A stretch of DNA of 64,000 nucleotides from DATKHR01 sp036557365 (GCA_036557365.1 DATBHR010000061.1:7335-71334), one strand, 5' to 3'; positions 1 to 10,066 are shown, counted from the stretch's first letter. Notes: a model not told the origin generated them from the letters alone. Numbers and translations are program-made.

Positions 1-1
1 C

Positions 2-403
2 GGCATTCTGTGGGCGCGGACGCTGCCGCTGAACAAGGCGCTGTGGACCGGATCGTTCGTCATGTGGACCGGAGGGCTCGCGACGCTGAGCCTTGCGGGC
101 TGTTATCTCCTGCTGGACGTCCTCGATCGACGCGGCTGGGCGGCGCCGTTCCTCTGGCTCGGCTTCAATCCGCTGGCCGTCTACTTCCTCTCGGAACTTT
201 TTGGAGATCTGTCCGACAAGCCATGGCTGCACGTCGGCGGGCAGACGTTGACGTTCCGTTCATGGCTGTTCTGGGACGTGCTCCGGCCGTTCACCAGCAT
301 CGGCGACGAATGGCTGTCGCTGCTGGTGGCGGTCGCGACGGTGACGATCTGGATTGCCGTGGCGCGGTTCCTGTACGTGCGAAAGATCCGCATTCAGGTC
401 TGA
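2..403 (+). CDS. C-terminal part of a NagX/DUF5009-type membrane acyltransferase (5' end outside window)
   Basis: The reading frame is open from the left edge and ends with TGA at 401-403, giving 133 visible residues. They form about four hydrophobic segments with short polar loops, including NPLAVYFLSE around residue 57 and a final basic tail (RKIRIQV). This pattern fits the end of the multi-pass heparan-alpha-glucosaminide N-acetyltransferase-like family (NagX, DUF1624/DUF5009). That family is thought to transfer acetyl groups to amino sugars across the inner membrane. The catalytic histidine normally lies in the missing N-terminal half, so activity cannot be judged. It converges with the next gene with a 16 bp gap. 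Family call fairly confident, substrate unknown. Confidence 0.7.
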   Translation, partial: GILWARTLPLNKALWTGSFVMWTGGLATLSLAGCYLLLDVLDRRGWAAPFLWLGFNPLAVYFLSELFGDLSDKPWLHVGGQTLTFRSWLFWDVLRPFTSIGDEWLSLLVAVATVTIWIAVARFLYVRKIRIQV

Positions 404-419
404 CGCACGATCCTGACGA

Positions 420-1544
420 CTACGGTTCTTCGAGCAGCGGTTCATATCGCGACCTGAGAATCCCATCGCCGCGTTCCCGCAGCACGGCATTGCGAAGATG
501 CGACGGCCGGCCGAAGGCGTCGCCGGCGGCAAGGCTCTGGTCGCGCACCCAGTTGACGCGCGGCGTTCGACGCCCGGCGAATGCACCGAGCACGAGCGAC
601 CAGTCGCGAGCCGTCTCCAGGATTTCCGCGAGCACGTGCGCGTCTTCCATCGCGAGACAGCCGCCTTGTCCGAGCATCGGCGAGCTCGCGTGCGCCGCAT
701 CGCCGATGAGAAGCACGCGGCCGTTTCCCCAGCACGGTCGTGCGAGCCATTCGATCGGCGAGCAATGAATCTGTTCGTCGGTCGTCAGCGAGGCTAGGTA
801 TTCTTGGACGACGTCGCCGTACGACGCGAATCGCTGGCGCAGTCGGCTGAGACGTCCTTCTTCCGGATCGCGAACGCGGGTCTGCGTCACGTTGGCGAAT
901 CCGTACGTTCCTCCGTCACCGACCGGACACAAGCCAAAGAACGAATCGTCGCCGAGGACGAACTGCACTGCGTTCACGCCGAGCGGACGAATCGGCGAGA
1001 GGCTCCGCCACACCATCTGACCGCCATCCACGAGCGGAACATCGTCGACGAAGCTGCGGACCGTCGAGTGAAGCCCGTCGCAGCCGATAACGAGGTCGTA
1101 AGTGCCTTCGGAGCCATCGCTAAATTGGACGATGACGGTGTGCCGCGCGCAGGCGACGGCGGTGACTGACACGCCGAGGCGACGAGGGACCGAGGTGATG
1201 CTGTGCAGCAGCACCTGGTGCAGCGCACGCCTTGCGACGCCGATGAAGGGACCTACGCCAGCCCATACGTCGTCCAGGTCCGTTTCGCACAGCACTTGTC
1301 CGTGCTGATCGCAGAAGCGCCAGCGGCCGATTCGGATCCCGGCATCGATTAGCGCATCCGACAATCCGAGATGTTCGAATATTCGGACACCGTTGGGCTG
1401 GACGGCGATGCCCGCCCCGACGGTCGGCCACGTGGCGCTTCGTTCGACGATCTCGTGCGAGAGCCCCCGCTTTGCGAGCGCCGCGGCCAGCGTGAGTCCG
1501 GCGATGCCGCCGCCGACGATGAGGATCCTGCGATCGTTGCTCAT
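420..1544 (-). CDS. FAD-dependent monooxygenase (UbiH/PHBH-type)
   Basis: A 374-residue flavoprotein hydroxylase. The N-terminal Rossmann motif is VGGGIAG at 10-16 and the ribose-binding Glu is E34 at the end of strand 2. A DG motif (GCDGLHSTVR) lies near the middle, and the second FAD motif GDAAHASSPMLGQG starts at residue 281. These are the three signatures of class A NAD(P)H-dependent aromatic-ring monooxygenases. No signal peptide or membrane segment is seen, so it is probably cytosolic. It is divergent from the AraC regulator at 1629 with an 84 bp spacer, which suggests that regulator controls it. The substrate cannot be read from the sequence; kynurenine, salicylate or polyketide-type aromatics are all possible. 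Confidence 0.88.
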   Translation of the reverse strand: MSNDRRILIVGGGIAGLTLAAALAKRGLSHEIVERSATWPTVGAGIAVQPNGVRIFEHLGLSDALIDAGIRIGRWRFCDQHGQVLCETDLDDVWAGVGPFIGVARRALHQVLLHSITSVPRRLGVSVTAVACARHTVIVQFSDGSEGTYDLVIGCDGLHSTVRSFVDDVPLVDGGQMVWRSLSPIRPLGVNAVQFVLGDDSFFGLCPVGDGGTYGFANVTQTRVRDPEEGRLSRLRQRFASYGDVVQEYLASLTTDEQIHCSPIEWLARPCWGNGRVLLIGDAAHASSPMLGQGGCLAMEDAHVLAEILETARDWSLVLGAFAGRRTPRVNWVRDQSLAAGDAFGRPSHLRNAVLRERGDGILRSRYEPLLEEP

Positions 1545-1628
1545 GATTTTCGGTAATCTAGCTGCGGGCGTGCTTCGCTGCCAGGACCGGAACGAACCCG
1601 GTCAGGACTCCGGCGAAGCGGAACGCAC

Positions 1629-2591
1629 GTGATGACGCCTGACCAATCGATTTCGTTTCAGTTCTCGACTGACGGAGCGGATCGTTCGCCGACCGCCGCG
1701 CTCCGCGAGCTCAACGATCGCAACGTCGTGTTTTGTCTCGACGCGCTCTCCGGCAAGAGCCCGCACGCGTCCATCCGCGTGCACAGCCGTCCCGATCTCC
1801 GCATCCTCGATGCGCGACTCTCCGGCGTACGACACAGCGTCGGCCCCGTGCGCGACGGTGACGACGAGCTGCTCTTCGCGACCACGCTGTCTGGCACGAG
1901 CGTGCTGAATCAGGATGGAGTCGATCTCCTGTTGAAGGACGGCGATGCCGTGCTGCTGCGACGCGGCACCGGTCCGTTCACGTTGACGCACGCGGCGGCG
2001 GTTCGCTTCGTCGGCCTGCGAATTCCGGATCGCGCGATTCGACCGCTCGTGACCGATCTGGATGCTGCAACAGGACGGCGTATTCCGCCGCACTCGGGCG
2101 TGCTCGACCTGCTGATCGGTTATCTTCGCGAGGTCGCGCGGCATCGGCTGCTTGCGTCCTCACCGGGCGCAGCGATCGTCTCGAGGCACGTGCACGACCT
2201 TGTCGCGCTGATCGTCGGCACCCACGGCGATGCGTCGGAACTGGCGTCGGCGCGAGGCGTCCGCGCGGCGCGCCTGCAGGCGATCAAGTCGGACGCCGCG
2301 GCGCACCTGGCAAATCCGTCGCTTACAGCCGCGGCCGTCGCCGCCCGTCACGGCATCAGCGTCCGCTACGTACACCAGCTGTTCGAACCAACCGGGTCCA
2401 CCTTCTCGCGGTTCGTGCTGGAGCGCCGCCTCGCACGAGCGCATCGGATGCTGACCGATCGACGTTTCGATCGTGTGACCGTCAGCGCGATTGCCTTTGC
2501 CGTCGGCTTCGGCGATCTCTCGTATTTCAATCGGACCTTCCGCCGCGTCTACGGATGCTCGCCGTCCGACGTCCGCCGCGAGCCGGCGTAA
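1629..2591 (+). CDS. AraC-family transcriptional regulator
   Basis: 320 residues. The first 200 or so form a beta-rich sensor domain like the AraC_binding_2 type. The last 100 form the double helix-turn-helix: the first HTH is around AAAVAARHGISVRYVHQLF and the second around VSAIAFAVGFGDLSYFNRTF, with the usual GF..SYF.R.F signature. The start is GTG at 1629 or the immediately following ATG at 1632; both give the same protein apart from one residue. It is divergently transcribed from the FAD monooxygenase, an arrangement typical of a local activator whose effector is the enzyme's substrate. Effector unknown. Confidence 0.9.
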   Translation: MMTPDQSISFQFSTDGADRSPTAALRELNDRNVVFCLDALSGKSPHASIRVHSRPDLRILDARLSGVRHSVGPVRDGDDELLFATTLSGTSVLNQDGVDLLLKDGDAVLLRRGTGPFTLTHAAAVRFVGLRIPDRAIRPLVTDLDAATGRRIPPHSGVLDLLIGYLREVARHRLLASSPGAAIVSRHVHDLVALIVGTHGDASELASARGVRAARLQAIKSDAAAHLANPSLTAAAVAARHGISVRYVHQLFEPTGSTFSRFVLERRLARAHRMLTDRRFDRVTVSAIAFAVGFGDLSYFNRTFRRVYGCSPSDVRREPA

Positions 2592-2857
2592 CGTGTTCAC
2601 GCGTCGAGCAACCAATCCGTCGATCGTGATCGTGATCGTTGTCGGAAACGGACGAGGTGTTCTCCGCGACGAGAAATCACGCAGCGATCGATGTCAGAAG
2701 TTACAGATTCGCGCGTGATGCGCTCGATGTGTAACCGACACGGTGTGAAGACGGCATTCACGTCGCCGAACGCGACACCGCGCGCGATTTCCTCTGAACT
2801 TCGTCGACGCTGCCGTGGCACCACGGTTGCACCTCGGGCGGCATCCATCAGGAATTC

Positions 2858-4606
2858 GTGAATACGCCTATCCAATCGAAGCAACGCCATCCGGCGTCCC
2901 GCTGGCCGCGCCTCGTTCTCGCGTGGACCGCCGTCGCCGTGATCATGATCTGGCAGGGCCGACCGGCAACGGTGCAGGCACAATCGAGTACGACGACGCC
3001 CGGCGCGATCCGAACATATTCGACGATTAACTCGATCGGCGTGGAGTGGGACCTCACCGGCGACGCCAATCACAACGCCGTCGCGACCGTCGACTATCGC
3101 GTATCGGGCGCCGCAACGTGGCGCCAGGCGCTTCCGCTTGTTCGCGTCGACTACAACGGCATGAACATGCTCGCGGGCAGCGTGCTGTTCCTGAATGCCG
3201 GCACGACGTATCAAGTCCGGTTGACGCTGACGGATCCCGACGGTGGTTCGCCGACGCAAAATATCCAGACCGTCGCGACGCGCCCGGTTCCCGCGCTGCC
3301 GGTTTCCGGCCGCCGATTTCACGTGATGCCGGGAGCGGGCGGCGGAGACGGCTCCGCGGGCAATCCGTTCCGCGGCATTCCCGCAGCGGAAGCGGTTGCG
3401 CAAGCGGGCGACATCTTCATGGTCCACGCCGGCAGCTACGGCGGCCGCGTGACGTTCACGAAGCCCGGGACATCGGCGGCGTACGTCGTCTGGCAGTCGG
3501 CCGGCGACGGCGAGGCGCTGTTCGCCGGCATCGACATTTCTGCGAGCTACGTGTGGCTCGAGGGCCTCACGGTCCGCGACCAGTCCTACGCGCTCATGTC
3601 GAAGAACGCGCCCGTCGGCGTCGTCATCAGCCGATGCGGGTTCTTCAACAACCATTACTCCGTCTACCTGCAGCAGGGCGGCAGCAACTGGTACATCGCG
3701 GACAACACGATCGTCGGCAACACGCCGTACACCACGGAGAGCCTCGACGGCGAAGGCATCGAGCTGAACGGCTACTCCGTGCCCAGCTTCGGCCACGTCG
3801 TCGCGCACAACAGCATCACGAACGTTGCGGACGGGATTTCCGACGGCACCTACAACATCGACATCTTCGGCAACGACATCTTCGACACGTCGGACGACGG
3901 GTTCGAGGGAGATTTCGGCGGCCCGAACATCCGCGTGTGGCAGAACCGCATCCACAACGCCGCGCACAACGGCATCAGCTACCAGCCGCAGAACGGCTCG
4001 CCCTGGTACATCATCCGGAACCAGCTGGTCGGCTTCAAGGAATCGCCGTTCAAGTTCCGCACGACCGACCGATCGATCATCGCGAACAACACGATCGTCA
4101 TGTGGAGCGCGATGATCTGCTGCAACGCCGCGGATCTGATGAAGTCGATCGTCAGGAACAACCTCTGGATCTCGGTCGCCGGCGGACAAATCTGGGATTT
4201 CTCGACGAGCGTGAAGGACTGGCGGACGAGCGTCGACTACGACGGCATCGATTGGGGAACGAACCAGTTCGCGTTCCGGTACGGCGGCGTGGTCTACCCG
4301 ACGCTGCCGGCGCTCGCGGCGGCGTCCGGGCTCGAGGTGCACGCGCGCCAGATCAATCACGCGAGCTGCTTCGCGACGTTCAACGTCCCAGGGCCCGCGC
4401 CCGTGACGATTCCGCCGCAGTACATGACGCTGAAGTCGGGCTGCAATGCGATTGACGCCGGCGTCGCGTTGCCCAATATCACCGACGGATTCCTCGGCAG
4501 CGCACCCGATCTCGGTGCGTACGAGCTCGGGCAGGCACTCCCTGTCTACGGACCGAGAGGTCCTTCGATTCCGACCGCACCGACCGGCGTCCGCATCGTG
4601 GGCTGA
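2858..4606 (+). CDS. Secreted right-handed parallel beta-helix protein with N-terminal FN3-like domain
   Basis: 582 residues from a GTG start, with AGGA about 6 bp upstream. A basic stretch followed by a hydrophobic segment (residues 15-38, ending near TVQAQS) is a signal peptide. Residues about 45-145 look like a fibronectin type III fold (VDYRVSGAATWR, GTTYQVRLTLTDPDGG). From about residue 155 the protein has the repeated N-N-T-I-V and G-I-S-Y pattern of a pectate-lyase-like beta-helix (DUF1565/NosD-type repeats: ADNTIVGN, AHNSITN, FGNDIFDTSDDGF, RNNLW). This suggests an extracellular polysaccharide-binding or -cleaving protein. No catalytic triad can be assigned. The 266 bp upstream contain no recognisable gene. 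Confidence 0.8.
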   Translation: MNTPIQSKQRHPASRWPRLVLAWTAVAVIMIWQGRPATVQAQSSTTTPGAIRTYSTINSIGVEWDLTGDANHNAVATVDYRVSGAATWRQALPLVRVDYNGMNMLAGSVLFLNAGTTYQVRLTLTDPDGGSPTQNIQTVATRPVPALPVSGRRFHVMPGAGGGDGSAGNPFRGIPAAEAVAQAGDIFMVHAGSYGGRVTFTKPGTSAAYVVWQSAGDGEALFAGIDISASYVWLEGLTVRDQSYALMSKNAPVGVVISRCGFFNNHYSVYLQQGGSNWYIADNTIVGNTPYTTESLDGEGIELNGYSVPSFGHVVAHNSITNVADGISDGTYNIDIFGNDIFDTSDDGFEGDFGGPNIRVWQNRIHNAAHNGISYQPQNGSPWYIIRNQLVGFKESPFKFRTTDRSIIANNTIVMWSAMICCNAADLMKSIVRNNLWISVAGGQIWDFSTSVKDWRTSVDYDGIDWGTNQFAFRYGGVVYPTLPALAAASGLEVHARQINHASCFATFNVPGPAPVTIPPQYMTLKSGCNAIDAGVALPNITDGFLGSAPDLGAYELGQALPVYGPRGPSIPTAPTGVRIVG

Positions 4607-4780
4607 CGCCGGCACGCTCCGCCAACATCACTCCTTCTTCACCGTTCGCTCATGACCGTCGTCGCGGCGGGTGCGACAGTAGCTGTCACATCCGAGCGAT
4701 ACGCGCGCGTCGCGCCTGAATGCTTTCGGCCGACGTGTGTCACGCGGAACGTGAATACCGATTGGAAGAAGGAGCGGGCA

Positions 4781-5956
4781 ATGGAACGGTTCGACAACAT
4801 CGTCTGGAACAGGGCCGTGGTCTCGATTGGGACCGCGCTGGTCGTCGCAGCGTCCGCGATGAGCCCAGGCCTCGCGGCGCGCGACGACAGCGACGACGCG
4901 CGAGGATTCGATTCGGCGCGCCACGTCTTCGAACGCGAGACCTTCGGCGGAAACGGACGCACGTGCGTGACGTGTCACAGCCGCGACACGGGAACGGTCT
5001 CGCCGGACGACGCGCAGCGGCGATTCGCACGTGATCCGCGCGATCCGCTGTTCCGCGCCGACGGGAGCGACGACGGCCGGGGCGGTGGCGTTCAGCGGAT
5101 GCTGACGGACGCGACGATTCTCGTCCAGGTGCCGCTCGCCGAGAACGTCAGCCTCGCGTCCGATCCGCAGGCGCGCGTCGCCACCATGCGCCGCGGAATT
5201 CCGACGACGCTGAACACGCCGGCGCTCGATCCGGTGTTGATGTACGACGGACGTCACGGCAGCCTCGAGTCGCAGGCGGCAGGCGCGATCCACGATCACG
5301 CGCACGCCACGCGCGTGCCGACGGCGAAAGAACTCGAGCAGATTGCAGTCTTCGAGCGCACGCGTGCATTTTTCAGCTCGCAGGATCTCTGGGAATTCGC
5401 CTGGACCGGTCGTGCACCCGAGCTTCCACGCGGGCGCACCGCAGCAGAGAAGCGTGGGCGCGCGTTCTTCGAAGATCAACCGTTCACCTCGCCCACATCG
5501 AAAGGCGGCCTCTGCGCCGCGTGCCACAGCGGACCGATGCTGAACGAGACGAACGAGTTCATCCCCGCGCCGCCGTTCAGGAGGGGCGGACGGTTCCAGT
5601 CGGTGCTCGTGTCTGAGCTCAACGAGGCGGGAAATCCTGTACAGAATTTCGTGTTCACGAACGGGGACGGCACGACGACGATGATCGCCAGCCCTGATCC
5701 GGGACGTGCGCTCATCACCGGCCGGATCGATTCGCCGGAGAACCTCAACGCCTTCAAGATACCAACGCTGCACGGCGTCGCCGACACCGCGCCGTACTTT
5801 CACGACAACTCGGCGAAAACGCTCGAAGAGGTGGTGAAGCACTATGCAAAGTTCTTCGCCATCATCTCCACGCCGCCGGCCGGCGGCGTCCCGGGGATTG
5901 TCCTGACCGATCAGGATCAGGCGGACATCGTCGCGTTCCTGAAGCTGCTTCGGTAG
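4781..5956 (+). CDS. Periplasmic di-haem cytochrome c peroxidase / MauG-family protein
   Basis: The likely start is ATG 4781, preceded by AAGAAGGAG at 4765-4773. An upstream in-frame ATG at 4652 would place 43 unlikely residues before the signal peptide. The 391-residue product has a signal sequence (residues about 11-33) and two c-type haem motifs, CVTCH at 62-66 and CAACH at 245-249. The text between them (MYDGRHGSLESQAAGAI) is typical of the CCP/MauG superfamily, as is the C-terminal FHDNSAKTLEEVVKHY. The family reduces hydrogen peroxide or oxidises protein partners with electrons from small cytochromes. Which of these applies here is open. Confidence 0.87.
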   Translation: MERFDNIVWNRAVVSIGTALVVAASAMSPGLAARDDSDDARGFDSARHVFERETFGGNGRTCVTCHSRDTGTVSPDDAQRRFARDPRDPLFRADGSDDGRGGGVQRMLTDATILVQVPLAENVSLASDPQARVATMRRGIPTTLNTPALDPVLMYDGRHGSLESQAAGAIHDHAHATRVPTAKELEQIAVFERTRAFFSSQDLWEFAWTGRAPELPRGRTAAEKRGRAFFEDQPFTSPTSKGGLCAACHSGPMLNETNEFIPAPPFRRGGRFQSVLVSELNEAGNPVQNFVFTNGDGTTTMIASPDPGRALITGRIDSPENLNAFKIPTLHGVADTAPYFHDNSAKTLEEVVKHYAKFFAIISTPPAGGVPGIVLTDQDQADIVAFLKLLR

Positions 5957-6031
5957 CGCGTCCGCCGGATGATCGAAGCCGGACGATCGAACAGGTTGAC
6001 GCGAAATGACGCGAGGTGTATCTCCTGACGT

Positions 6032-6676
6032 ATGCCACCGATTCGAAGCCTGGTCGCGCAGCTCGCCACGTCGCGGCCGGGCATCGATGTCGTCCGTCAG
6101 CCGGTTGCCGCACCGCTGCTGATCGATCGCGGCAGCGGTCTGCTGTACGACGTCGAACGGAACATCACGTGGTTGCAGGACGCGAACTACGCGAAGACCG
6201 TTGGACGCACGGCGGACGGTCAGTTGAACTGGTACGACGCGCAGGCGTGGGTCGCCGGCTTGAGCTATCGCGGCATCACCGGCTGGCGGCTGCCGGACGC
6301 GCGCGCGGCTGACGGCTCCGGGCCGCGCGAGGGCGAGAATTCCGCGGACGGCGAAATCGGTCACCTGTTCCTGGTTGCCGGGCAGCGCACGTCGCCCGAG
6401 CACCTGCAGTTGACGAACTTCCAGCCATACACCATCTATTGGTACCGCAACGAGGCCTCATCAACGGAGGCGTACGCCTACAAGCTCGTCGGCCTGCGCC
6501 AAGGACGGCTGGCCAAGGATCCGTGGGGCGGCGACCTTCCCGTACCGCTGACCGACCAGGTGCTCGCGTGGCCCGTCCACGACGGCGACGTCAGACCGTC
6601 GTTGCTCTTCAGCGTGGTCTCGCGCGTCAGGACTGCGTTCACAGGACGCACTGATATCCCCGACTCATCGGCGTAA
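6032..6676 (+). CDS. DUF1566 (Lcl C-terminal)-type protein
   Basis: 214 residues. The block LLYDVERNITWLQDANYAK followed by WYDAQAWVAGLSYRGITGWRLPDA is the classic DUF1566/Lcl_C signature (L.W....N.A...G......W.DA..W...L...G...WRLP). The domain occurs in secreted or surface proteins and is related to collagen-binding lectin-like folds. No clear signal peptide is visible from this ATG, so the true start may be elsewhere or export may be non-classical. It follows the cytochrome peroxidase by 75 bp on the same strand. Biological role unknown. Confidence 0.68.
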   Translation: MPPIRSLVAQLATSRPGIDVVRQPVAAPLLIDRGSGLLYDVERNITWLQDANYAKTVGRTADGQLNWYDAQAWVAGLSYRGITGWRLPDARAADGSGPREGENSADGEIGHLFLVAGQRTSPEHLQLTNFQPYTIYWYRNEASSTEAYAYKLVGLRQGRLAKDPWGGDLPVPLTDQVLAWPVHDGDVRPSLLFSVVSRVRTAFTGRTDIPDSSA

Positions 6677-6790
6677 CCGAATGCGGCCGAGCGACGTTAG
6701 GCTCACGTAAGTACCGAGCGTCGCGCGCGTCCCGAATTTGGGATTGCACGACGAGTTGGCGCGCGTCCCAGGCAGAGCGACAGCGGGCGG

Positions 6791-6796
6791 TAAAAT
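6791..6796 (+). promoter_or_regulatory. -10 hexamer TAAAAT directly before the Tricorn gene
   Basis: TAAAAT (5 of 6 matches to TATAAT) ends 6 nt before the ATG at 6803, and there is no Shine-Dalgarno sequence in between. If it is used, transcription would begin at or next to the start codon, giving a leaderless mRNA. No convincing -35 box is seen. Confidence 0.4.
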
Positions 6797-6802
6797 GCTG
6801 GA

Positions 6803-9800
6803 ATGCGTCGAATTTTTCTGCTGCTCGCCCTGTCGATCGGCGTCGCCTCGCACGCAGCCGCGCAAGTGGACGCGCGGATGTTCCGTTATCCCGCCGTGTC
6901 AGCTGACAAGATCGCGTTCGTCTATGCCGGCGACATCTGGCTGGTTCCGAAGGCCGGCGGCACGGCGGTTCGTCTCTCGTCGCCCGCAGGCGAGGAGAGC
7001 TTTCCGCGGTTCTCGCCCGACGGCACCAAGATCGCCTACACCGCCGACTACGACGGCAACGCCGACGTCTACGTGATTCCGACGATCGGCGGCACGCCGA
7101 CGCGCCTCACGTATCATCCGATGGCCGATCGCGTCATCGGCTGGCATCCCGACGGCAAGCGCGTGCTCTTCGCGTCGGCGCGCGAAAGCGGACGTCAGCG
7201 CTACAACCAGTTCTATCTCGTCGGACTTGACGGCGGGCTTCCTGAAAAGCTGCCGGTGCCGTACGGCGAGTTCGGTGCGTACTCGCCGGATGGCTCGCGA
7301 TTCGTCTACATGCCGATGTCGCAGGACTTCCGGAACTGGAAGCGCTATCGCGGCGGCTGGTCTCCCGACCTCTGGATCTTCGATCTCACGTCGATGGCCG
7401 CGCGCAACATCACGAACAATCCGGCCAACGACGCGCAGCCGATGTGGCGGGGCAACACGATTTATTTCCTGTCCGATCGCGACGCCAGCGAGCGCAACAA
7501 CATCTGGGCGGAAGACGTGAACACCGGTGCCGTCCGCGAGATCACGCACTTCGTCGACTTCGACATCACGTTCCCGTCGCTCGGCGGCGACTCCATCGTC
7601 TTTCTCGCCGGCGGCCGCCTGCACCTGCTGAACCTGACGACGGAGAAAGACGTCGAGGTGCCGATACGCGTCGTCTCCGACGAGACGACGCTGCGCGCGC
7701 ACGCGGCGAAAGCCGACAAGCTCGCTGGGAATCCGTCGGTGTCGCCGACGGGCAAGCGCGTCGCGTTCGAGGCGCGCGGCGACGTGGTCACCGTTCCGGC
7801 TGAGCGCGGAGCGGTGATCGACGTCACGCGGAGCTCGGGTGTTGCCGATCGGTACCCGCGCTGGTCGCCCGACGGCAAGACGCTCGCGTACTGGAGCGAC
7901 CGAAGCGGCGAATACGAGCTCACGCTGATGCCGGCCGAGTCGCCCGGCACCGAGCGCAAGGTCACGTCCCTTGGCGCCGGATTCCGGTACCCGCCGCAGT
8001 GGGCGCCCGACAGCAAGAAGATCGTGTTCATCGACCAGGCGATGCGCATCCACGTGTACGACGACGCAACCGGCAAGGTCAGCGACGTTGATAAGAGTCC
8101 CGACTGGATTGCGCACGGCGGCCTCGAGGTGTTCCGCTTCCAATGGTCCCCGGACTCGCGCTGGTTTGCGTACTCCCGTCCGGCGAGCACCGGCAACAGC
8201 GCCATCTTCCTCTTCGATACGAAGAACGGGAAGGTGCAGCAGGTGACGTCCGGCTACCTGAACGACACGGAGCCGACATTCGATCCGGAGGGGAAGTATC
8301 TCTACTACGCGTCCGACCGAACGTTCGATCCGGTCTACGGCACGTTCGACAATTCCTGGACCTACGCGAACTCCACGCAGATCGTCGTCGTCCCGTTGCG
8401 GAAAGACGTGAAGTCGCCGCTCGCCGCGCGCAACGACGCGGAAATGCCGGCGATCGATACCGACAAGAAGAGCGACACGAAGCCGGACGAGAAAGCAGAC
8501 AAGACGCCGGACAAATCGTCGGCGCCGGCGAACGTCGACATCGATCTCGAAGGCTTCGAAGCTCGCGGCGTCGTGCTGCCGCCAAAGGCCGGAACGTACG
8601 CGGATCTCACGGCGGTCAAAGGCAAGGTGGTGTACCGTCGTCAGCCGCCGGCGGGAACGCACGGCGAGAAGTCACCGGTCCTGTACTTCGATCTCGACGC
8701 ACGGGAAGAGAAGACGATCCTCGACAACGCGGACGGCATCGAGGTCACATTCGACGGCAAGAAGCTGCTGGCGTCGAACGATCACAAGTACGCGGTCGTC
8801 GACGTCAAGGAGAAGCAGAGCTTCGACAAGCCGCTCAGCCTGAGCGACATCGAGGTGCCGGTCAATCCGCGCGCGGAGTGGAAGCAGATCTTCCTCGACA
8901 CCTACCGCTTCGAGCGCGACTTCTTCTACGACCCCGGCATGCACGGGGTCAACTGGAACGGCATGAAGGAACGCTACATGACGCTCCTCGACGACGCGGT
9001 GTCGCGGTGGGACGTCAACTGGGTGATTGGAGAATTCCTCGGCGAGCTCAACTCGTCGCACACCTATCACGGCGGCGGCGACGAGCAGCAGGGCGAGAAG
9101 GTGTCGGTCGGCATGCTCGGCGTCGACTGGGAGCTCGCCAACAACGCGTACCGCATCAAGCACATCGTCCGCGGCGGTCCCTGGGATTCGGAGCGGTCGC
9201 CGCTCGATCGCCCCGGCGTGAACATCAAGGAAGGCGAATACGTTCTGGCCGTCAACGGAGTGCCGATCGATGCGAAGCGGGATCCGTACGCGAGCTTCCA
9301 GGCGCTGGGCCGGAAGACCGTCGTGCTCACAGTCAACTCGACGCCGTCGATGACCAACGCCCGTGAGGAGGTGGTCACCTGCCTGGACGACGAGATCGAG
9401 CTGCGATTCAAGGCGTGGATCGAAGAGCGCCGGCAGATCGTGGACAAGGCGACGAACGGCCGCGTCGGCTACCTGTACGTCCAAAGCACGGGCACGGACG
9501 CGCAGAACGATCTCATGCGTCAGTTCATGGCGCAGTACAAGAAGGACGGCCTCATCATCGACGAGCGCTGGAACAGCGGCGGCCAGATTCCCGATCGCTT
9601 CATCGAGCTGCTGCATCGGCCGGTCGTCTCCTATTGGGCCGTGCGTGACGCGCCGCCGCAGCAGTGGCCGCCCGTCGCGCATCGCGGCGCCGAAGTGATG
9701 CTCATCAACGGATGGAGCGGATCGGGCGGCGACGCCTTTCCGTTCTACTTCCGCCAGGCGGGACTCGGACCGCTCATCGGGACGCGCACGTGGGGCGGGC

Positions 9801-10066
9801 TCATCGGCATCAGCGGCGCCCCGGATCTGACCGACGGCGGCAATATCACCGTGCCGACGTTCCGCATGTTCGACACGAAAGGGCAGTGGTTCGCGGAAGG
9901 ACACGGCGTCGATCCGGACATCCAGGTCGAGGAGGATCCGACGCAGCTCGCGAAGGGGAATGACACGCAGCTGCAGCGCGCGATTCAGGAAATCACGACG
10001 CGCGTGAACGCGGAGCCGAAGGCGCCGGCGCGTCCGGCGTACGAGAAGCGCGTCCCGAAAGGCTGA
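6803..10066 (+). CDS. Tricorn-type S41 family protease
   Basis: 1087 residues with a short signal peptide (MRRIFLLLALSIGVASHAAA). It begins with two TolB/WD40-like propeller regions (repeats such as FPRFSPDGTKIAYTADYDG and YPRWSPDGKTLAYWSD) and has a charged Asp/Lys-rich linker around residues 545-575. A PDZ domain and an S41 core follow. The likely catalytic serine is S974 in GSGGD, and H753 in the SSHTYHGG motif matches the Tricorn histidine. Tricorn degrades peptides produced upstream by other proteases; the signal peptide suggests periplasmic action here. Its stop codon abuts that of the convergent DUF488 gene (TGATCA at 10064-10069). Confidence 0.9.
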   Translation: MRRIFLLLALSIGVASHAAAQVDARMFRYPAVSADKIAFVYAGDIWLVPKAGGTAVRLSSPAGEESFPRFSPDGTKIAYTADYDGNADVYVIPTIGGTPTRLTYHPMADRVIGWHPDGKRVLFASARESGRQRYNQFYLVGLDGGLPEKLPVPYGEFGAYSPDGSRFVYMPMSQDFRNWKRYRGGWSPDLWIFDLTSMAARNITNNPANDAQPMWRGNTIYFLSDRDASERNNIWAEDVNTGAVREITHFVDFDITFPSLGGDSIVFLAGGRLHLLNLTTEKDVEVPIRVVSDETTLRAHAAKADKLAGNPSVSPTGKRVAFEARGDVVTVPAERGAVIDVTRSSGVADRYPRWSPDGKTLAYWSDRSGEYELTLMPAESPGTERKVTSLGAGFRYPPQWAPDSKKIVFIDQAMRIHVYDDATGKVSDVDKSPDWIAHGGLEVFRFQWSPDSRWFAYSRPASTGNSAIFLFDTKNGKVQQVTSGYLNDTEPTFDPEGKYLYYASDRTFDPVYGTFDNSWTYANSTQIVVVPLRKDVKSPLAARNDAEMPAIDTDKKSDTKPDEKADKTPDKSSAPANVDIDLEGFEARGVVLPPKAGTYADLTAVKGKVVYRRQPPAGTHGEKSPVLYFDLDAREEKTILDNADGIEVTFDGKKLLASNDHKYAVVDVKEKQSFDKPLSLSDIEVPVNPRAEWKQIFLDTYRFERDFFYDPGMHGVNWNGMKERYMTLLDDAVSRWDVNWVIGEFLGELNSSHTYHGGGDEQQGEKVSVGMLGVDWELANNAYRIKHIVRGGPWDSERSPLDRPGVNIKEGEYVLAVNGVPIDAKRDPYASFQALGRKTVVLTVNSTPSMTNAREEVVTCLDDEIELRFKAWIEERRQIVDKATNGRVGYLYVQSTGTDAQNDLMRQFMAQYKKDGLIIDERWNSGGQIPDRFIELLHRPVVSYWAVRDAPPQQWPPVAHRGAEVMLINGWSGSGGDAFPFYFRQAGLGPLIGTRTWGGLIGISGAPDLTDGGNITVPTFRMFDTKGQWFAEGHGVDPDIQVEEDPTQLAKGNDTQLQRAIQEITTRVNAEPKAPARPAYEKRVPKG

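Noticed and set aside
2592..2857. Possible RNA gene in the 266 bp gap
   Set aside because: No tRNA-like arms, conserved RNA motif or strong hairpin could be found by eye.
2597..4615. A 672-residue minus-strand open frame opposite the beta-helix gene
   Set aside because: Arg/Val/Asp-rich composition typical of antisense frames in GC-rich DNA, no motif, and the plus strand has a signal peptide and beta-helix repeats.
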